From Bacillota bacterium (GTDB taxonomy: Bacteria; Bacillota; Clostridia; Lachnospirales; Lachnospiraceae), in assembly GCA_023411225.1 (NCBI GenBank), contig JAEYPA010000098.1, positions 1-14,943 of the forward strand: 14,943 bases of DNA, given 5' to 3'. The notes under the pieces were generated by a model. That model did not search any database. It was not told the origin of the DNA and was given only the letters and a program-made list of their open reading frames with translations. This document shows, one piece after another, positions 1 to 6,706 of this stretch. The stretch's first letter is position 1. The number at the start of each line of letters is the position of its first letter. The translations under genes and the position numbers were made by a program.

Positions 1-45
1 AGTTAACAAGAGAAAAATAAAGATTATTATGGGAGGTTATTCTAT

Positions 46-756
46 ATGAGGATTGTAAAATATAAATCTATATACCAGCTTACTTATATGCCAAGAGTAT
101 TTCCCATCAATGTTTACATAATGGAAGAAGAGAAAACACTAACACTCATTGACACTGGGGTATCTGCCATGGTATCAAAAATACTAAGATTTTCAGAAAG
201 CTTAAATAAACCCATTACAAGAATTATAATTACACATTGTCATAGCGATCATATTGGAGGTTTGTCAAAGCTTAAACTAGCGCTACCAGATGCTAATGTT
301 ATTGTTCCGAAGAGAGAGAGCCGCTTTATGAATGGTGATTTTTCGCTTGATTCCAATGAACCAAATCTTTCATTAAAAGGTAGTTATCCAAAAGAAGTAA
401 TCCATATATGGGATGAAACCATTGAGCATGGAGATCAAATTGGTTCTTTGACAGCAATTTGGACACCGGGGCATACGCCTGGGATGACATCTTATTGGAT
501 CCCAAAAGATAAAATTCTGATTGTAGGAGATGCGCTGCAAACTAAGGGAGGGCTTGCTATTGCAGGTATGACAAATTGGACATTTCCTTTTCCGGCAATG
601 GCAACTTGGTCTAAAGAATTAGCAATTAAAAGTGCTGAAAATATCCTTGAGATTGCACCAGACATAATAGCACCAGGACATGGTAAGTTACTTTATGAAC
701 CATCATTAGAACTTAAAAAAGTAATATACAAAGGAAAAAACAAGCAATTAAAATAG
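46..756 (+). CDS. Metallo-beta-lactamase-fold hydrolase
   Basis: This is a cytoplasmic, presumably metal-dependent hydrolase of the metallo-beta-lactamase superfamily (236 residues, no signal peptide); the substrate cannot be told. The metal-binding set is complete: HCHSDH with H64, H66, D68 and H69, then H143 in GHTPG, D162 in GDA and H212 in GHG. That pattern suits a dinuclear zinc or iron site as in glyoxalase II-like and quorum-lactonase-like members. The length is usual for stand-alone members. The start is supported by GGGAGG about ten bases upstream of the ATG. It is followed after 8 bases by a TetR-family gene whose ribosome site overlaps this stop codon, so the two are almost certainly co-transcribed. 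This suggests, by inference, that the regulator responds to a compound this enzyme processes. The family call is firm; the substrate is unknown. Confidence 0.92.
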   Translation: MRIVKYKSIYQLTYMPRVFPINVYIMEEEKTLTLIDTGVSAMVSKILRFSESLNKPITRIIITHCHSDHIGGLSKLKLALPDANVIVPKRESRFMNGDFSLDSNEPNLSLKGSYPKEVIHIWDETIEHGDQIGSLTAIWTPGHTPGMTSYWIPKDKILIVGDALQTKGGLAIAGMTNWTFPFPAMATWSKELAIKSAENILEIAPDIIAPGHGKLLYEPSLELKKVIYKGKNKQLK

Positions 757-764
757 GAGGAAGT

Positions 765-1343
765 ATGTCATCAAGAGCTCAGATTAATTTAACAAAAATT
801 CTAGAAGTAGCCATAGATATATGTAATAAGGAGGGATATGAGCAGCTTGCACTATCAAGTGTATCTAAAAAATTAGGAATTAAGACCCCTTCACTTTATA
901 ACCATATTGAGGGTTTGTCAGATTTAAAACAAAAAATGGCCTATTATGGGCTTCAAATGTTGTATGATTCCATATTGCATTCGATTATTGGATATAAAGG
1001 AGATGATGCAATCATTGTAGCATCAAAAGCCTATATTTCATTCGTAAACAAGAATCCTGGCTTGTATTGTTCAATATCTAAAGTTCCAGATCCGTACGAG
1101 CAACAATTTGATAAATTGAGTAATCAACTGGTACAAGTTTTTCTTAGGCTTTTTTGTGTTTATGAATTATCAGAGGCAGAAAGTATTCATGCGGTTAGGG
1201 GCTTAAGAAGTATGCTACATGGCTTTTCCTCTATTCAGATGGACTTAGGATTTAGACTGAACTATACGCAGGAAGAAAGTCTTGATTTTTCTTTAATTAC
1301 CTTTTTGAGTGGGTTAAAGAATAATACGGATATTAGGTTGTAG
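765..1343 (+). CDS. TetR-family regulator with WHG-type C-terminal domain
   Basis: A 192-residue transcriptional regulator. Residues about 8-55 form the TetR helix-turn-helix: the segment around LALSSVSKKLGI followed by KTPSLYNHI matches the recognition-helix pattern. The C-terminal half carries RGLRSMLHGFSSI near residues 145-157, which resembles the WHG signature of a TetR subgroup. The start ATG has AGGAGGA eight bases upstream, within the end of the preceding hydrolase gene, so translation of the two is probably coupled. TetR proteins usually repress their own operon and release DNA when a small ligand binds the C-terminal domain; the ligand is not known here. No palindromic operator could be checked because the operon's promoter lies before the window. 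Confidence 0.9.
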   Translation: MSSRAQINLTKILEVAIDICNKEGYEQLALSSVSKKLGIKTPSLYNHIEGLSDLKQKMAYYGLQMLYDSILHSIIGYKGDDAIIVASKAYISFVNKNPGLYCSISKVPDPYEQQFDKLSNQLVQVFLRLFCVYELSEAESIHAVRGLRSMLHGFSSIQMDLGFRLNYTQEESLDFSLITFLSGLKNNTDIRL

Positions 1344-1369
1344 ATATCGATAGGAGAGGATAAAACAAA

Positions 1370-1708
1370 TTGACTATATTAAAAAGTATGAATTTGGGAC
1401 TAAGATTCTTGTTAGAAATGATAGCACTGGTATCATTAGGATGTTGGGGATTCAAAGTGAATGAGGCTCTTATTCTTAAGGTGTGTTTAGGTATTGGTTT
1501 GCCTGTAACAATAGCAATCATATGGGGACTTTTTGGTTCAGCAAAAGCAATATGGCCATTTGCAAATCCATTTCAATGGATTTTACTATTTATGATCTAC
1601 ATTTCCTCTGCTCTTGCTCTTTGTCGCTTAGGGGAAAAGTATTTAGGAATTATCTACCTGGTAACAGCTGTAATTAATAGTTTGTTTATGTATATTTGGA
1701 AACAATAG
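1370..1708 (+). CDS. YrdB-like (DUF2568) small integral membrane protein
   Basis: A 112-residue hydrophobic protein with about four predicted membrane segments (roughly residues 10-30, 36-55, 65-84 and 91-109). It resembles the YrdB/DUF2568 family: an LLEM stretch early in helix one, a GLFGSAKAIWPF stretch in the middle and a short C-terminal tail. The family has no established biochemical role. The start used is TTG at 1370, because AGGAGAGGA at 1352-1360 lies at a good distance; an ATG at 1388 would lose seven residues and has no ribosome site. It follows the TetR gene by 26 bases and may be the third gene of that operon. Family call from overall resemblance only. Confidence 0.75.
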   Translation: MTILKSMNLGLRFLLEMIALVSLGCWGFKVNEALILKVCLGIGLPVTIAIIWGLFGSAKAIWPFANPFQWILLFMIYISSALALCRLGEKYLGIIYLVTAVINSLFMYIWKQ

Positions 1709-1775
1709 TTTGATGCATATCAGATATACAGTACATCTTAATAACAAATATCATCATAATGGAAAGGAATAAATG

Positions 1776-1800
1776 TAATGAGATTTCTATGATTTCATTA
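1776..1800. promoter_or_regulatory. Inverted repeat before HxlR gene, candidate operator
   Basis: TAATGAGAT, a 7-base spacer, then ATTTCATTA: 8 of 9 positions are complementary. It ends 14 bases before the ATG of the HxlR-type gene. Winged-helix regulators of this family bind as dimers to such sites and often control themselves, so autoregulation is the natural reading, but that is inference. No convincing -35/-10 pair was recognised in 1709-1814; the rest of this interval holds nothing I can name. Confidence 0.4.
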
Positions 1801-1814
1801 TATAGGTCATTCAG

Positions 1815-2174
1815 ATGCAAATTAGAAATAATTATACCTGCCCTTTGGAAATTGTTCACGATATTATAAAAGGGAAATGGAAAACAATCATTATTTGGCA
1901 ATTAAGACATGGTAATACAACATTATCAAAATTAGAGCATGATATTGAGGGTATCAGTCAAAAAATGTTATTACAACAATTAAAGGAGTTAATTGAGTTT
2001 GGAATGGTTGGTAAACTTAAGTTCTCTGGATACCCTTTACATGTGGAATATTTTCTTACTGAGCAAGGATTTAAAATTCAAAAAGGTATTGAGATTATGC
2101 AGGAGGTAGGAATTGATTATATGGTTAAACATGGTATGAAAGAGGTGTTGGATAAAAAAGGAATATGTTATTAA
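1815..2174 (+). CDS. HxlR-type winged-helix transcriptional regulator
   Basis: A 119-residue regulator of the HxlR/MarR-like winged-helix family. Diagnostic segments are CPLEIVHDIIKGKWKTIIIW near the N-terminus, the LEHDIEGISQKMLLQQLKEL recognition region, and YFLTEQG in the wing. The single early cysteine (C9) is at the position used as a redox or electrophile sensor in YodB- and HypR-like members, so a thiol-sensing role is possible but unproven. The ribosome site is weak (AGGT seven bases before ATG). It is separated from the YrdB-like gene by 106 bases that contain an inverted repeat. It ends about 45 bases before the gap promoter. No obvious target enzyme lies next to it downstream; the YrdB-like gene upstream is the nearest candidate partner. 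Confidence 0.9.
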   Translation: MQIRNNYTCPLEIVHDIIKGKWKTIIIWQLRHGNTTLSKLEHDIEGISQKMLLQQLKELIEFGMVGKLKFSGYPLHVEYFLTEQGFKIQKGIEIMQEVGIDYMVKHGMKEVLDKKGICY

Positions 2175-2195
2175 AAGATGCAGTTATTTTATAAA

Positions 2196-2215
2196 TACAC
2201 ACAAAAAAGTGTGTA
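2196..2215. repeat. Perfect 7-bp inverted repeat upstream of gap promoter
   Basis: TACACAC, six A residues, then GTGTGTA. The right arm ends one base before the -35 box of the gap promoter. It could be an operator controlling gap, or a weak hairpin ending the HxlR transcript. No run of T follows, which argues against an efficient intrinsic terminator. Confidence 0.45.
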
Positions 2216-2216
2216 A

Positions 2217-2245
2217 TTTACATAGAAAATTCTTATTGATATAAT
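2217..2245 (+). promoter_or_regulatory. Sigma-A-type promoter of gap
   Basis: TTTACA at 2217-2222, a 17-base spacer, and TATAAT at 2240-2245 preceded by TG at 2237-2238 (extended -10). Transcription would begin near 2252, leaving a short leader with GGAGG at 2260-2264 before the gap ATG. The near-consensus boxes fit a highly expressed glycolytic gene. Confidence 0.85.
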
Positions 2246-2273
2246 GTAGAAAAATTTATGGAGGTTGAATATT

Positions 2274-3284
2274 ATGTCAATTAGAGTTGCAATTAATGGA
2301 TTTGGTCGCATTGGACGATTAGCATTTCGTCAGATGTATGGAACAAAAGATTTTGAGATTGTTGCTATTAATGATCTTAGTAATCCCAAGATGCTTGCCC
2401 ATCTTTTAAAGTATGATTCTTGCCAAGGTAAGTATAATTTGGCTGACAAGGTATCCTGCAAAGAGGATAGTATCATAGTGGATGGCAATGAAATCAGAAT
2501 TTATGCAAAAGCTGATCCTGAAGAGTTACCATGGGATGAATTGAAGATAGATGTTGTACTGGAATGCACAGGCTTCTTCACGAATAAGGAAAAATCTTCA
2601 AAACATATAAAAGCTGGTGCTAAGAAAGTTGTGATTTCGGCACCTGCTGGTAAAGATTTGCCTACAATTGTTTTTGGTGTTAATGAGAATACATTAAGTG
2701 GTAAAGATAGAATTATTTCTACTGCATCCTGTACAACTAATTGTCTGGCACCTATGGCCAATGTACTAAATAAATATGCAAAAATCAAAGCTGGTTATAT
2801 GACTACGGTACATGCATATACTGGAGACCAAATGACTCTAGACGGTCCTCATCGTAAAGGTGAATTGCGTCGTGCAAGAGCAGCAGCAATAAACATAGTT
2901 CCAAGTAGCACTGGTGCAGCTAAGGCAATCGGCTTAGTAATACCTGAGCTTGACGGTAAGTTGGATGGATGTTCCCAGCGTGTTCCCGTACCTACTGGTA
3001 GCTTAACCGAATTAGTTGCAATCTGTGAAGGGGTATTTACAGCTGATGATATCAATAGAACAATGAAAGCTGCAGCAAGTTCATTCTTTGGCTACACGGA
3101 AGATGAAATAGTATCATCTGACATTATTGGAATCACATATGGAAGTTTATTTGATGCTACTCAAACTAAATGTATGTCTATAGGTGATGGGACAACAATG
3201 GTTAAAGTAGTAGCTTGGTATGATAACGAAAATAGTTATACCAGCCAAATGGTTCGAACCATTAGCTATTTTGCAAAATTATAA
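2274..3284 (+). CDS. gap: Glyceraldehyde-3-phosphate dehydrogenase
   Basis: Catalyses NAD-linked oxidation and phosphorylation of glyceraldehyde 3-phosphate in glycolysis, in the cytoplasm as a tetramer. The 336 residues are the usual length. Visible are the N-terminal Rossmann motif INGFGRIGR (7-15), the NAD-selecting aspartate in AINDL (D34), the active-site SCTTNC with nucleophile C153, and catalytic H180 in TTVHAYTGDQ. The C-terminal WYDNENSYTSQMV block is also typical. I start it at ATG 2274, nine bases after GGAGG; an in-frame TTG at 2265 would place the ribosome site inside the gene. It appears to be transcribed alone from its own promoter. The usual clostridial neighbours pgk and tpi are absent here, so it may be a solitary or second gap copy. 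Confidence 0.97.
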   Translation: MSIRVAINGFGRIGRLAFRQMYGTKDFEIVAINDLSNPKMLAHLLKYDSCQGKYNLADKVSCKEDSIIVDGNEIRIYAKADPEELPWDELKIDVVLECTGFFTNKEKSSKHIKAGAKKVVISAPAGKDLPTIVFGVNENTLSGKDRIISTASCTTNCLAPMANVLNKYAKIKAGYMTTVHAYTGDQMTLDGPHRKGELRRARAAAINIVPSSTGAAKAIGLVIPELDGKLDGCSQRVPVPTGSLTELVAICEGVFTADDINRTMKAAASSFFGYTEDEIVSSDIIGITYGSLFDATQTKCMSIGDGTTMVKVVAWYDNENSYTSQMVRTISYFAKL

Positions 3285-3364
3285 TTTATCCAAATCTCTA
3301 AACAGCTATAGTAAAGATGAAGCGTATACTTTTAGCGGAAATTAATTAGAAATCAGTGTGAATC

Positions 3365-3397
3365 ATAACGCCATTGACAAATTGTCAGTGGCGTTAT
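3365..3397. promoter_or_regulatory. 33-nt palindrome: candidate TetR operator
   Basis: A near-perfect dyad centred at 3381. Arms ATAACGCCA and TGGCGTTAT flank the core TGACAAATTGTCA; the only non-Watson-Crick position is T3374 opposite G3388. It covers the -35 box and the whole spacer of the TetR promoter, so a bound dimer would exclude RNA polymerase. The same 13-nt core occurs at 4092-4104. As RNA it would also fold as a hairpin, so it might help end the gap transcript, since no other terminator follows gap. Confidence 0.8.
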
Positions 3398-3402
3398 ATA
3401 AT
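3374..3402 (+). promoter_or_regulatory. Consensus sigma-A promoter of the TetR gene
   Basis: TTGACA at 3374-3379 and TATAAT at 3397-3402 with a 17-base spacer, both perfect matches. It lies inside the palindromic operator and 28 bases upstream of the TetR start codon, giving a short leader with AAGGAG at 3418-3423. Confidence 0.88.
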
Positions 3403-3429
3403 GTTTTCTTAAGAAGAAAGGAGCTGTAT

Positions 3430-4050
3430 ATGAGAGAAGTCAAACAACCAGAAGTTCGTAAAGCGGAAATCGTAGCATCTGCTAGAAAGTTGTTCTTACA
3501 AAAGGGTTATTTAAATGTAATCACACAGGATATTGTTGATGATTTGAAGATATCCCGTGGTTTACTTTACTATCATTTTAAATCTAAAGAAGATATTCTA
3601 AAGTATATTGTTGAAGAAGAAACTTTTAAGATTGAGGTACTTCTAAAGCAAATCGCGTATAGTAAGACTTTATCAGTAGTTGAAAAAGTAAAGCAGTTTA
3701 TTGAAGCAGTTATTATACCGGCATCTGCGGATACACAAGAAAATCGTGCCTTACAGGAATCTATCCGGTTACAGGAAAACACCTACATGATTGATCAGAT
3801 TTATCACAGAATGACAGAGACTATGGCAAGTTATTTTGGGGATATATTAGAACAGGGTAATAAAGAAGGAATTTTTAATGTCAGAAACACTAAAGAAACA
3901 TCAGCATTCTTAATGACTGCGTATCTATTTACGTTAAACAGTAGAGATTTCCATGTCAATGATACCAGGGAAGCAGAAAAATATCTGTTGGTATATTATG
4001 ATATTTTAGAAAAGGTGATACAATCTAAAAGCAATATATTTCATTCATAA
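3430..4050 (+). CDS. TetR/AcrR-family regulator, probably autoregulated
   Basis: A 206-residue repressor-like protein. The N-terminal helix-turn-helix spans about residues 10-55, with the pattern VRKAEIVASARKLFLQKGY followed by ISRGLLYYHFKSKEDIL. The rest is an all-helical ligand or dimer domain without a recognisable pocket signature. The ATG at 3430 is preferred, with AAGGAG seven bases before it; an in-frame GTG at 3358 would translate through the promoter and operator and is not credible. The gene sits between two copies of the same TGACAAATTGTCA palindrome: one on its own promoter and one directly before the downstream membrane protein/ABC transporter genes. It is therefore likely to repress both itself and that cassette. 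The inducer is unknown but may be something the transporter exports. Confidence 0.92.
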   Translation: MREVKQPEVRKAEIVASARKLFLQKGYLNVITQDIVDDLKISRGLLYYHFKSKEDILKYIVEEETFKIEVLLKQIAYSKTLSVVEKVKQFIEAVIIPASADTQENRALQESIRLQENTYMIDQIYHRMTETMASYFGDILEQGNKEGIFNVRNTKETSAFLMTAYLFTLNSRDFHVNDTREAEKYLLVYYDILEKVIQSKSNIFHS

Positions 4051-4081
4051 TATCATCGGCTTAGCCGCTGATATTATTTTT
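4049..4081 (+). terminator. Intrinsic terminator after TetR gene
   Basis: AATATCA-T-CGGC, loop TTA, GCCG-C-TGATATT: an 11-pair stem with one T/C mismatch, followed by ATTTTT. The stem overlaps the stop codon. It should separate or attenuate transcription between the regulator and the transporter genes. Confidence 0.75.
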
Positions 4082-4091
4082 ACAAAATAAC

Positions 4092-4104
4092 TGACAAATT
4101 GTCA
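4092..4104. promoter_or_regulatory. Second copy of the TetR palindrome core
   Basis: TGACAAATTGTCA, identical to the core of the palindrome on the TetR promoter. On the minus strand the shared sequence extends to CCATTGACAA on one side. It lies 21 bases before the start of the small membrane protein and just upstream of its ribosome site, a position suited to blocking transcription of the ABC cassette. A TTTACA at 4079-4084 could be a -35 box, but I see no good -10 at 17 bases, so the promoter itself remains uncertain. Confidence 0.75.
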
Positions 4105-4124
4105 ATGGTAAAAGGAGATTATAT

Positions 4125-4358
4125 ATGGGAATTCACATTAGCTATGAACAGATGATAAACTTGCTACCACTACTAGCACCTATCATAATAATACAGCTTA
4201 TTTTAATTATTACATCGTTAGTAAGTATTTTAAGAAAACAAGCTTCTAATGAGAAAAAAGTAATTTGGTTAATTGTGGTTTTGGTAGTTACGTTAATTGG
4301 CCCTATACTTTACTTCGCAATCGGTTCAAAACAACTAGATAAAGAGAATATTAATTGA
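4125..4358 (+). CDS. YxlE-like PLDc_N-domain small membrane protein
   Basis: A 77-residue protein with two membrane segments (about residues 12-35 and 44-66) joined by a short basic loop. The pattern LLPLLAPIIIIQLIL near the start and WLIVVLVVTLIGPILYFAIG near the end matches the phospholipase-D-nuclease N-terminal (PLDc_N) membrane module, which stands alone here without the catalytic part. In Bacillus subtilis YxlE has this form and sits before the ABC pair YxlF-YxlG in the sigY operon, the same order as here. AAAGGAG lies seven bases before ATG. Four bases separate it from the next gene's ribosome region, so it is the first gene of a three-gene operon. Its molecular role is unknown; a helper or regulator of the transporter is plausible. 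Confidence 0.82.
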   Translation: MGIHISYEQMINLLPLLAPIIIIQLILIITSLVSILRKQASNEKKVIWLIVVLVVTLIGPILYFAIGSKQLDKENIN

Positions 4359-4371
4359 AAGGATGATTCCT

Positions 4372-5292
4372 ATGTATGCCGTAGAAACTTATGGCTTAAC
4401 AAAAAGATATGGTAATCAAGAAGTGGTACATAATCTGACATTAAAAATTCCCGAGGGGTCAATATGTGGATTTTTAGGAAAAAATGGAGCTGGTAAAACA
4501 ACTACGATTAAAATGCTGGTAGGATTATCACGGCCCACTTCCGGGGAAATCTTAATACAAGGGAGAAACCGTATCTATGAAAAACTGGATAATTCATATT
4601 TAGGATATCTTCCAGATGTCCCAAGTTTTTATAACTATTTCTCTGCAAGGGAATATCTGGACTTTTGTGGGAAATTATATGGGTTAAAGGCAGCAGAGCG
4701 TGATAAATGTATCCGGGATTTGTTAGAACAGGTTGGACTGGAAGATACTAAAATAGCAGTGGCCGGTTATTCTCGTGGAATGAAACAAAGATTAGGCATT
4801 GCACAAGCACTAATGAATTCGCCTAAAATTATTTTTTTAGATGAACCTATTAGTGCCCTTGATCCAATAGGACGACACGAAGTAATGAAATTAATACAGT
4901 CACTGCGTGGTCATATAACAGTTTTCTTTTCTACTCATATTCTTTCCGATGTGGAGAATACTTGTGACTATGTAGTTATTATGGATCATGGAAAATTGAT
5001 TGTATCGGATTCGGTTGAAAATATTAAAAAAAGATATATGGGAAATATGTCATTACTTCGACTCCAATCATCAGAAGAAAGTGATAGGTTTTTAAAGATA
5101 ATTACTAATTATAAGGAAATAAAATATGAGAAATGTGGATTAAGGGAAATTAAATTGTATTCTGATAATATAATGTCACTTAGTAAGAAAATACCAGAAA
5201 TGCTAATAAAAGCAAATGCAACATTGGAAAACTATAAAGTATATATTCCTACACTAGAGGAGATATTCATGGAGGTGACTTCCCATGAGTAG
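4372..5292 (+). CDS. ABC transporter ATP-binding protein (YxlF-like)
   Basis: The 306-residue ATPase of an ABC-2-type exporter, acting at the inner face of the membrane. Motifs in order: Walker A GKNGAGKTT (36-44), signature YSRGMKQRL (133-141), Walker B IIFLDEP with D157 and E158, D-loop SALDP, and switch histidine H189 in STHILSD. The usual Q-loop glutamine appears to be replaced in GYLPDVPSFY (D82). A C-terminal extension of about 85 residues follows, typical of the multidrug and YxlF/NatA-like subgroup. I use ATG 4372, since GAAAGGA lies eight bases before it; an ATG at 4363 would overlap that site. The gene overlaps the permease start by 8 bases, so the two are translationally coupled. 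Substrate not predictable. Confidence 0.94.
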   Translation: MYAVETYGLTKRYGNQEVVHNLTLKIPEGSICGFLGKNGAGKTTTIKMLVGLSRPTSGEILIQGRNRIYEKLDNSYLGYLPDVPSFYNYFSAREYLDFCGKLYGLKAAERDKCIRDLLEQVGLEDTKIAVAGYSRGMKQRLGIAQALMNSPKIIFLDEPISALDPIGRHEVMKLIQSLRGHITVFFSTHILSDVENTCDYVVIMDHGKLIVSDSVENIKKRYMGNMSLLRLQSSEESDRFLKIITNYKEIKYEKCGLREIKLYSDNIMSLSKKIPEMLIKANATLENYKVYIPTLEEIFMEVTSHE

Positions 5293-6049
5293 ATTCTTGA
5301 CTTTTTTAGAGAAGGAGTGTACAGAACTCTCCCGAACAAAAAGATGGTATGCCTTGTTGGGGATATTCGTATTGTTTGGAATGATTAGTCCAATTATTGC
5401 TCGATATATGTCCGAGATTATATCTGCATCTATGGGGAAATCTGCACCCATAATGGCTTCTGCGTCTGTTTGGTCAGATAGCTGGAAACAATTTTATAAT
5501 AATCTTTCTCAAATGGGCGCGATAGCTGTACTTTTAATATTTATGAGTAGCATATGCGGAGAGAAACAGGCTAAGACAGCAGCGTTGACTTTTACGAAAA
5601 ATATATCGATAGCTGAATTCTTGTTAGCTAAATATGTGGCAGCGGTAGGGGCAGTACTGGTATCCTTTCTTCCTTCCGTATTTCTATGTTGGGGATATAC
5701 CTATTATCTGTTTGGGTATGCTGGTGAGTGGAATGATATTCTGACAGGAGCATTGGTTTATATACTTTTTTTGGTGGTCCTTTTAAGCTTTGTGATGTTT
5801 GCAAGTACGTTGGCTATAACTTCAGCTTTTGCAGCTATGCTTGGATTTTCCGGGTACTTGGTCCTGGTTTTGTCTGCATATCTGCCAGTAGTTGGCTCAG
5901 TAATGCCAGGAGAACTTCTATCTACCTCTATTTCTGTAATAATTAATGGAAGAAGTAATCATTTAATATTACAAATAGTTATTGCTTTAGCAATCAGTAC
6001 TCTTAGTATTTATACATCTATTAGAGTGTTAAAGCATCAAGAAATATGA
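5285..6049 (+). CDS. ABC-2-type transporter permease (YxlG-like)
   Basis: A 254-residue integral membrane protein with about six hydrophobic segments (near 23-40, 78-95, 115-140, 155-175, 183-208 and 230-248). An N-terminal amphipathic stretch, FLTFLEKECTELSRTKRW, resembles the coupling helix region of ABC-2 permeases. Its start overlaps the ATPase end by 8 bases and is preceded by GGAGGTGA at 5270-5277, inside the ATPase gene. With the ATPase it should form a homodimeric exporter of two ATPases and two permeases. Order and sizes match the B. subtilis yxlE-yxlF-yxlG genes, but no sigma factor or YxlC/D-like protein is present here. Confidence 0.9.
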   Translation: MSRFLTFLEKECTELSRTKRWYALLGIFVLFGMISPIIARYMSEIISASMGKSAPIMASASVWSDSWKQFYNNLSQMGAIAVLLIFMSSICGEKQAKTAALTFTKNISIAEFLLAKYVAAVGAVLVSFLPSVFLCWGYTYYLFGYAGEWNDILTGALVYILFLVVLLSFVMFASTLAITSAFAAMLGFSGYLVLVLSAYLPVVGSVMPGELLSTSISVIINGRSNHLILQIVIALAISTLSIYTSIRVLKHQEI

Positions 6050-6082
6050 GTGTGTTGAAGCTTATACTTTTGATAAATAAAA

Positions 6083-6113
6083 TCACAGTCATCAAAGGAA
6101 ATGATGACTGTGA
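6083..6113. terminator. Bidirectional terminator between convergent genes
   Basis: TCACAGTCATCA and TGATGACTGTGA form a perfect 12-bp stem with a 7-base loop. An A-rich tract precedes it and TTTATTCTTT follows a few bases after, so it can end both the ABC operon and the minus-strand DinB-like gene. Confidence 0.85.
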
Positions 6114-6121
6114 AAGATAGT

Positions 6122-6601
6122 TTATTCTTTATTGATAAGTTCCTCAATTTCATTTAAATGTAGCTTAATGTGTCTCAGATAATCAGTAATCATGTTTTTA
6201 AGAGCGATTGGCTCACCAAGAGCGTTAATCCAAATATGATCTAATTTATCCATTGACACATTATTAATCACGTGTACAATATGATAATTGGAATATTTCC
6301 ATAATTGAATTAAATCTTCCCAATTCTCATACTGATAATTCTGTATTGCAATCCATCTATCATTATTACCAAAGTTTGCGTAATCAGGAAAAATTAAAGG
6401 ACTGACTTGATATTGTAAATGGATGATTCTATGAATATTGTTAGAAGCTGAGTCGACCATATGCCCAACAATCTGCTTAATCGTTCTGTTTTGACTATTT
6501 CTCCTTTGGGTTATTACATCTTCTGGAAGCTTTGTTAGTTTTATCTCCCATTCATCAATTAATCTAATTAATTCCTGATTATTTTTTGAAAATTCGCTCA
6601 T
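6122..6601 (-). CDS. DinB-like (DinB_2) family protein
   Basis: A 159-residue protein of the DinB/YfiT four-helix-bundle superfamily. Three histidines sit in the positions used for a divalent metal: H47 in GHMVDSASNNIHR, then H144 and H148 in DYLRHIKLHLNEI. Some members are thiol transferases using bacillithiol or mycothiol, others are damage-induced proteins of unknown role; the sequence does not choose between them. The start has AAGGGGA about seven bases upstream on the minus strand. It is the only minus-strand gene and is transcribed divergently from the LysR gene, with which it shares an A+T-rich intergenic region, so common control is possible. No strong promoter was identified. Confidence 0.85.
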   Translation of the reverse strand: MSEFSKNNQELIRLIDEWEIKLTKLPEDVITQRRNSQNRTIKQIVGHMVDSASNNIHRIIHLQYQVSPLIFPDYANFGNNDRWIAIQNYQYENWEDLIQLWKYSNYHIVHVINNVSMDKLDHIWINALGEPIALKNMITDYLRHIKLHLNEIEELINKE

Positions 6602-6663
6602 ACAAAATCCCCTTTCCTTTTTGTTTAAAATAAGTGTTTTGAATTACTAGATAGTATGGTATC

Positions 6664-6684
6664 ATATAGTAAATATATAGTAAA
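6664..6684. repeat. Two 10-nt direct repeats, one helical turn apart
   Basis: ATATAGTAAA at 6664-6673 and again at 6675-6684, an 11-base period, placing both copies on one face of the helix. They lie in the divergent DinB-like/LysR intergenic region (6602-6736) and may be a regulator site. The tract is A+T-rich, so chance is possible. Confidence 0.4.
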
Positions 6685-6698
6685 ATTGATAAATTCTA

Positions 6699-6704
6699 TA
6701 TAAT
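6699..6704 (+). promoter_or_regulatory. Possible -10 box of the LysR gene
   Basis: A perfect TATAAT sits 33 bases before the LysR ATG, but no good -35 box is seen 16-18 bases upstream (the region reads TATAGT). LysR-family promoters are often activator-dependent, which could explain the missing box. Confidence 0.4.
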
Positions 6705-6706
6705 TA

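Noticed and set aside
2501..2788. Minus-strand frame inside gap
   Set aside because: Antisense to a well-conserved enzyme, with no domain and no ribosome site identified.
3358..3429. N-terminal extension of the TetR gene from GTG 3358
   Set aside because: It would translate through the operator and the promoter that drive the gene; ATG 3430 has AAGGAG at proper distance and fits family length.
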